Origin: an uncultured Tidjanibacter sp.
Lineage (GTDB): Bacteria > Bacteroidota > Bacteroidia > Bacteroidales > Rikenellaceae
Direction of reading: 5' to 3'
Length of the DNA: 64,000 bases
Assembly: GCA_947852905.1 (NCBI GenBank)
Contig: CANTVF010000001.1
Location: 248,001-312,000 of the forward strand
The notes under the pieces are model-generated. The model worked only from the letters and a program-made list of their open reading frames with translations, searched no databases and was not told the origin of the DNA. Of the stretch, positions 61,772-64,000 are shown one piece after another (within the stretch, counting starts at the first letter, position 1; the number at the start of each line of letters is the position of its first letter). Both the position numbers and the translations under genes were made by a program.

Positions 61772-61779
61772 CAAATTTA
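61772..61779 (-). promoter_or_regulatory. -7 box candidate of rlmD
   Basis: TAAATTTG on the minus strand; a transcript starting near 61765 would exclude the start codon at 61802 and favours that at 61748. Confidence 0.4.
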
Positions 61780-61853
61780 TTAAAAAATACCGGTTTGCAC
61801 ATTAATAGTCTGTCGCCTGCGTACAGTTTATTTTTACCGGCAAGGAAAATGTC

Positions 61854-61861
61854 TATCTTTG
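61854..61861 (+). promoter_or_regulatory. -7 box candidate of the MBL-fold gene
   Basis: TATCTTTG, with a TTTT stretch 19 bases before it. It favours the start at 61923 over the longer frame from 61863. Confidence 0.45.
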
Positions 61862-61922
61862 TATGCCGTCCGTTCGCCCCGAAAGATGCGGACGCGGTGA
61901 AATATTGAGAAACAGTTCAGGT

Positions 61923-62588
61923 ATGAATATAGCTAAATTGACATTCAATCCGTTTCAGGAGAATACCTATGTCCTTTGGGACGACAGCGGCGAGGCCGTT
62001 GTAATAGATGCCGGCAATTATACGGAAAAGGAAACAGAGGCTTTGCGGAAATTCGTGGAGGAGAAGGGTCTGAAACCCGTCATGGCTGTGAATACCCACG
62101 GCCATGTCGATCATATGCTGGGCGTGGCCAGCATCAAGGATATATACGGTATTCCGTTCGCTCTGCATCCGGAAGACCGATTTCTGGTGGATTCGGCTGC
62201 AGTGCACGGTGCCATGTACGGGTTCAAGGTGGAGCGTGTGCCGACAGTGGATATAGAGCTTGCCGACGGTGGCGAAGTCGTTTTCGGCAATACGAAATTG
62301 CAGGTCATACATACTCCCGGCCATACTCCCGGTCACGTTTGCCTTTACGAACCGCAGGAAAAGATACTGTTCAGCGGCGATACCATTTTTCGCGAGAGCA
62401 TAGGCCGCACCGACCTGCCGGGCGGAAACTACGGTTGGATCATGCGCAGCATCATAGACCGTCTGCTGCCGCTGGGCGAGGAGGTGGCCATGTATCCCGG
62501 ACACGGTCAGTCGAGTACGCTGGGACACGAGATGCTGTACAATCCTTTCATCACGGAAGTCATGGAAGGAGACGTGAGACCGGAGTGA
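61923..62588 (+). CDS. Metallo-beta-lactamase-fold hydrolase (glyoxalase II-like)
   Basis: About 221 residues from the ATG at 61923 (MNIAKLTFNPFQENTYVLWD). Zinc ligands: 'NTHGHVDHMLG' (HxHxDH) near 57-67, 'HTPGHTPGHVCLY' near 137, 'FSGDTIF' near 158 and 'YPGHGQSSTLGHE' near 200. Length and motif order fit the short glyoxalase II-like group common in Bacteroidetes, which act on thioesters or are of unknown function. First gene of a run with trmD and lpxB. Confidence 0.9.
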   Translation: MNIAKLTFNPFQENTYVLWDDSGEAVVIDAGNYTEKETEALRKFVEEKGLKPVMAVNTHGHVDHMLGVASIKDIYGIPFALHPEDRFLVDSAAVHGAMYGFKVERVPTVDIELADGGEVVFGNTKLQVIHTPGHTPGHVCLYEPQEKILFSGDTIFRESIGRTDLPGGNYGWIMRSIIDRLLPLGEEVAMYPGHGQSSTLGHEMLYNPFITEVMEGDVRPE

Positions 62589-62616
62589 CATAGTTTCTAT
62601 AATCTGTTAGGATAAT

Positions 62617-63294
62617 ATGCGCATAGACATACTTACCGTAGTGCCGGAATTGCTCGCATCGCCTTTGAACGAGTCGATACTTAAACGCGCGCAGGCTGCC
62701 GGGCTGGTGGATATAGTGATTCATAACATAAGGGACTGGACGACCGACAAGCATCGTCATGTAGACGATTATCCTTTCGGCGGCGAGGCCGGTATGGTCA
62801 TGAAGCCGGAGCCTGTATACAGGCTGATAAGTCATTTGCAGTCCGAGAGACATTACGATGAGGTGATATTCACGACCCCGGACGGCGTGCAGTACGATCA
62901 GGGCGAAGCCAACCGTCTTTCCACGCTCGAAAACATCATCATACTTTGCGGCCATTACAAGGGGTTGGATTATCGCATACGCGAACATATGATAACTCGC
63001 GAAATATCCATAGGCGACTATGTACTGACCGGCGGCGAACTGGCTGCCGCTGTGATAGCCGACAGCGTAGTGCGGTTGTTGCCGGGAGCGATAGGCGACG
63101 AGGAGTCGGCTCTTACGGATTCCTTTCAGGACGGGTTGCTCGCTCCGCCGGTGTATACCCGTCCGGCCGAATTCAACGGTTGGCGCGTCCCTGAGGTGCT
63201 GTTGTCTGGACACGATGCCAATATAGAACGCTGGAAGGAAGAACAGGCGTTGGAGCGTACCCGCAGGCTGAGACCTGATTTGTTGGATGAATGA
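62617..63294 (+). CDS. trmD: tRNA (guanine37-N1)-methyltransferase TrmD
   Basis: A 225-residue SPOUT-class enzyme that makes m1G37, needed to keep the reading frame. '[19 protein letters not shown]' near 49-67, the AdoMet-binding knot '[14 protein letters not shown]' and '[20 protein letters not shown]' near 128-148, and '[16 protein letters not shown]' near 190 are all usual. 28 bases after the MBL gene, 36 before lpxB. Confidence 0.97.
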   Translation: MRIDILTVVPELLASPLNESILKRAQAAGLVDIVIHNIRDWTTDKHRHVDDYPFGGEAGMVMKPEPVYRLISHLQSERHYDEVIFTTPDGVQYDQGEANRLSTLENIIILCGHYKGLDYRIREHMITREISIGDYVLTGGELAAAVIADSVVRLLPGAIGDEESALTDSFQDGLLAPPVYTRPAEFNGWRVPEVLLSGHDANIERWKEEQALERTRRLRPDLLDE

Positions 63295-63330
63295 AGTGCC
63301 GGCGCGTGTAGCGCAAGTATTGATTGAGAT

Positions 63331-64000
63331 ATGAAATATTATTTGATTGCAGGCGAGGCATCAGGCGACCTTCACGGATCGAATTTGATGAAAGGCTTGC
63401 TTAAGAGCGATCCGGATGCGAGATTCCGTTTCTGGGGCGGCGATAAAATGGCTGCCGTTGGCGGAAAGGATGCATTGGCCAAGCATTACAAGGATGCGTC
63501 TTTTTTCGGTTTTGTCGAGATAGTCAAGAATCTGCGGACGGTACTCTCGCAGATAGACGAATGTAAGCGGGATGTCGAGGCCTATGCTCCAGATGTGCTG
63601 ATATTGATAGATTACCCCGGATTCAATTTCCGCATGGCCGAATTCGCCCATAAACGCGGTATACGGGTATTCTATTACATATCCCCGAAAGTGTGGGCAT
63701 GGAAGGAGAGACGCGTGGAACTCATCCGGAAATACGTAGACCAGTTGTTCATAATATTCCCGTTCGAGGTGGAATATTTTGCCGACAAGGGAATCCGTGC
63801 AATATACGAGGGCAACCCGCTCGTGGACGCCATTCGGGAAAGATTCGACTCGATGCCCTCGCGCGAGGAGTTTTTCAGCGAGGCCGGATTGGACGGACGT
63901 CCTAAGGTGGCCTTGCTCGCAGGTAGCCGTACCAGCGAGATACGCAACAATTTACCGTTCATGGTTGAACTGTCGAAACGCTTCGCCGAATATCAGTTCG
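63331..64000 (+). CDS. lpxB: Lipid-A-disaccharide synthase, 5' part
   Basis: The first 223 residues of LpxB, a glycosyltransferase (GT19) that joins UDP-diacylglucosamine and lipid X into the lipid A disaccharide; the gene leaves the window at the right edge. 'YLIAGEASGDLHGSNLM' at 3-19 is the family's start, with 'FFGFVEIVKNL' near 60, 'LIDYPGFNFRMAEFAHKRGI' near 90, 'YYISPKVWAWKERRV' near 113 and 'VALLAGSRTSEI' near 192. The ATG at 63331 follows trmD by 36 bases. Confidence 0.96.
   Translation, partial: MKYYLIAGEASGDLHGSNLMKGLLKSDPDARFRFWGGDKMAAVGGKDALAKHYKDASFFGFVEIVKNLRTVLSQIDECKRDVEAYAPDVLILIDYPGFNFRMAEFAHKRGIRVFYYISPKVWAWKERRVELIRKYVDQLFIIFPFEVEYFADKGIRAIYEGNPLVDAIRERFDSMPSREEFFSEAGLDGRPKVALLAGSRTSEIRNNLPFMVELSKRFAEYQF

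Noticed and set aside
1..64000. CRISPR arrays, rRNA genes, intact insertion sequences
   Set aside because: No regularly spaced repeats, rRNA sequence or transposase gene was recognised on either strand.

Overview
The window comes from a Bacteroidales chromosome, possibly a Rikenellaceae/Alistipes-like gut anaerobe. The evidence is house-keeping proteins of Bacteroidetes type (long NusB, Rho with a Q/P-rich insert, MnmD, LuxC-type acyl-CoA reductase, M23 protein pair, BACON and GIN domains), promoters of the Bacteroidetes pattern (TTTG, about 20 bases, TAnnTTTG), and an oxygen-independent nrdDG pair. No RNA operon, CRISPR array or intact insertion sequence was seen.

Layout. 0-6.4 kb: end of one Stealth-type capsule phosphotransferase and a complete paralogue, a lipid A-type acyltransferase, a lipoprotein, a secreted alkyl sulfatase and a divergent AraC regulator. 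6.4-7.7 kb: a LUD protein, then tRNA-Gly(GCC) with a decayed tyrosine integrase fragment beside it. 7.7-18.6 kb: core genes miaA, acyl-CoA reductase, two M23 proteins, alaS, gpmI, two lipoproteins. 18.6-39.6 kb: an AT-rich accessory region. 39.6-64 kb: core genes again, including cobalamin adenosyltransferase, nusB, yajC, rho, mutS, cdd, nrdDG behind a cobalamin riboswitch, mnmD, rlmD, trmD and the start of lpxB.

The accessory region is the most interesting part. Next to the 3' end of a DUF2795 gene (39.62-39.84 kb) lies a hairpin plus the last codons of that gene. A diverged copy of the same segment sits 18.8 kb away at 20.76-20.84 kb. I read the two copies as attL and attR of an element that inserted in the 3' end of this gene. 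Inside, the right third is a mobilisation/replication module (MobV relaxase, zinc-finger/toprim-like DUF6371 protein, DUF3987 helicase/primase-like protein, integrase) in which every gene is broken: nonsense codons, frameshifts, and a deletion that fuses the integrase N-terminal part to DUF3987. The element therefore looks stranded.

The left two thirds carry apparently intact defence cargo: a 1,097-residue GHKL ATPase with a C-terminal DUF3883/PD-(D/E)XK-like nuclease, divergently transcribed from an HTH regulator (with a perfect palindrome over its promoter), a helicase with a degenerate phospholipase-D-like front end, a DUF4391 protein, and a type III-like Mod/Res pair. The Mod gene has an AT-rich central block, as expected from exchange of its target-recognition region. 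An AIPR-like gene preceded by three tandem hairpins lies just outside the left boundary. Together they look like an extended type III restriction-type defence island, trapped in the chromosome after its vehicle decayed. I cannot match the full gene set to a named system from sequence alone.
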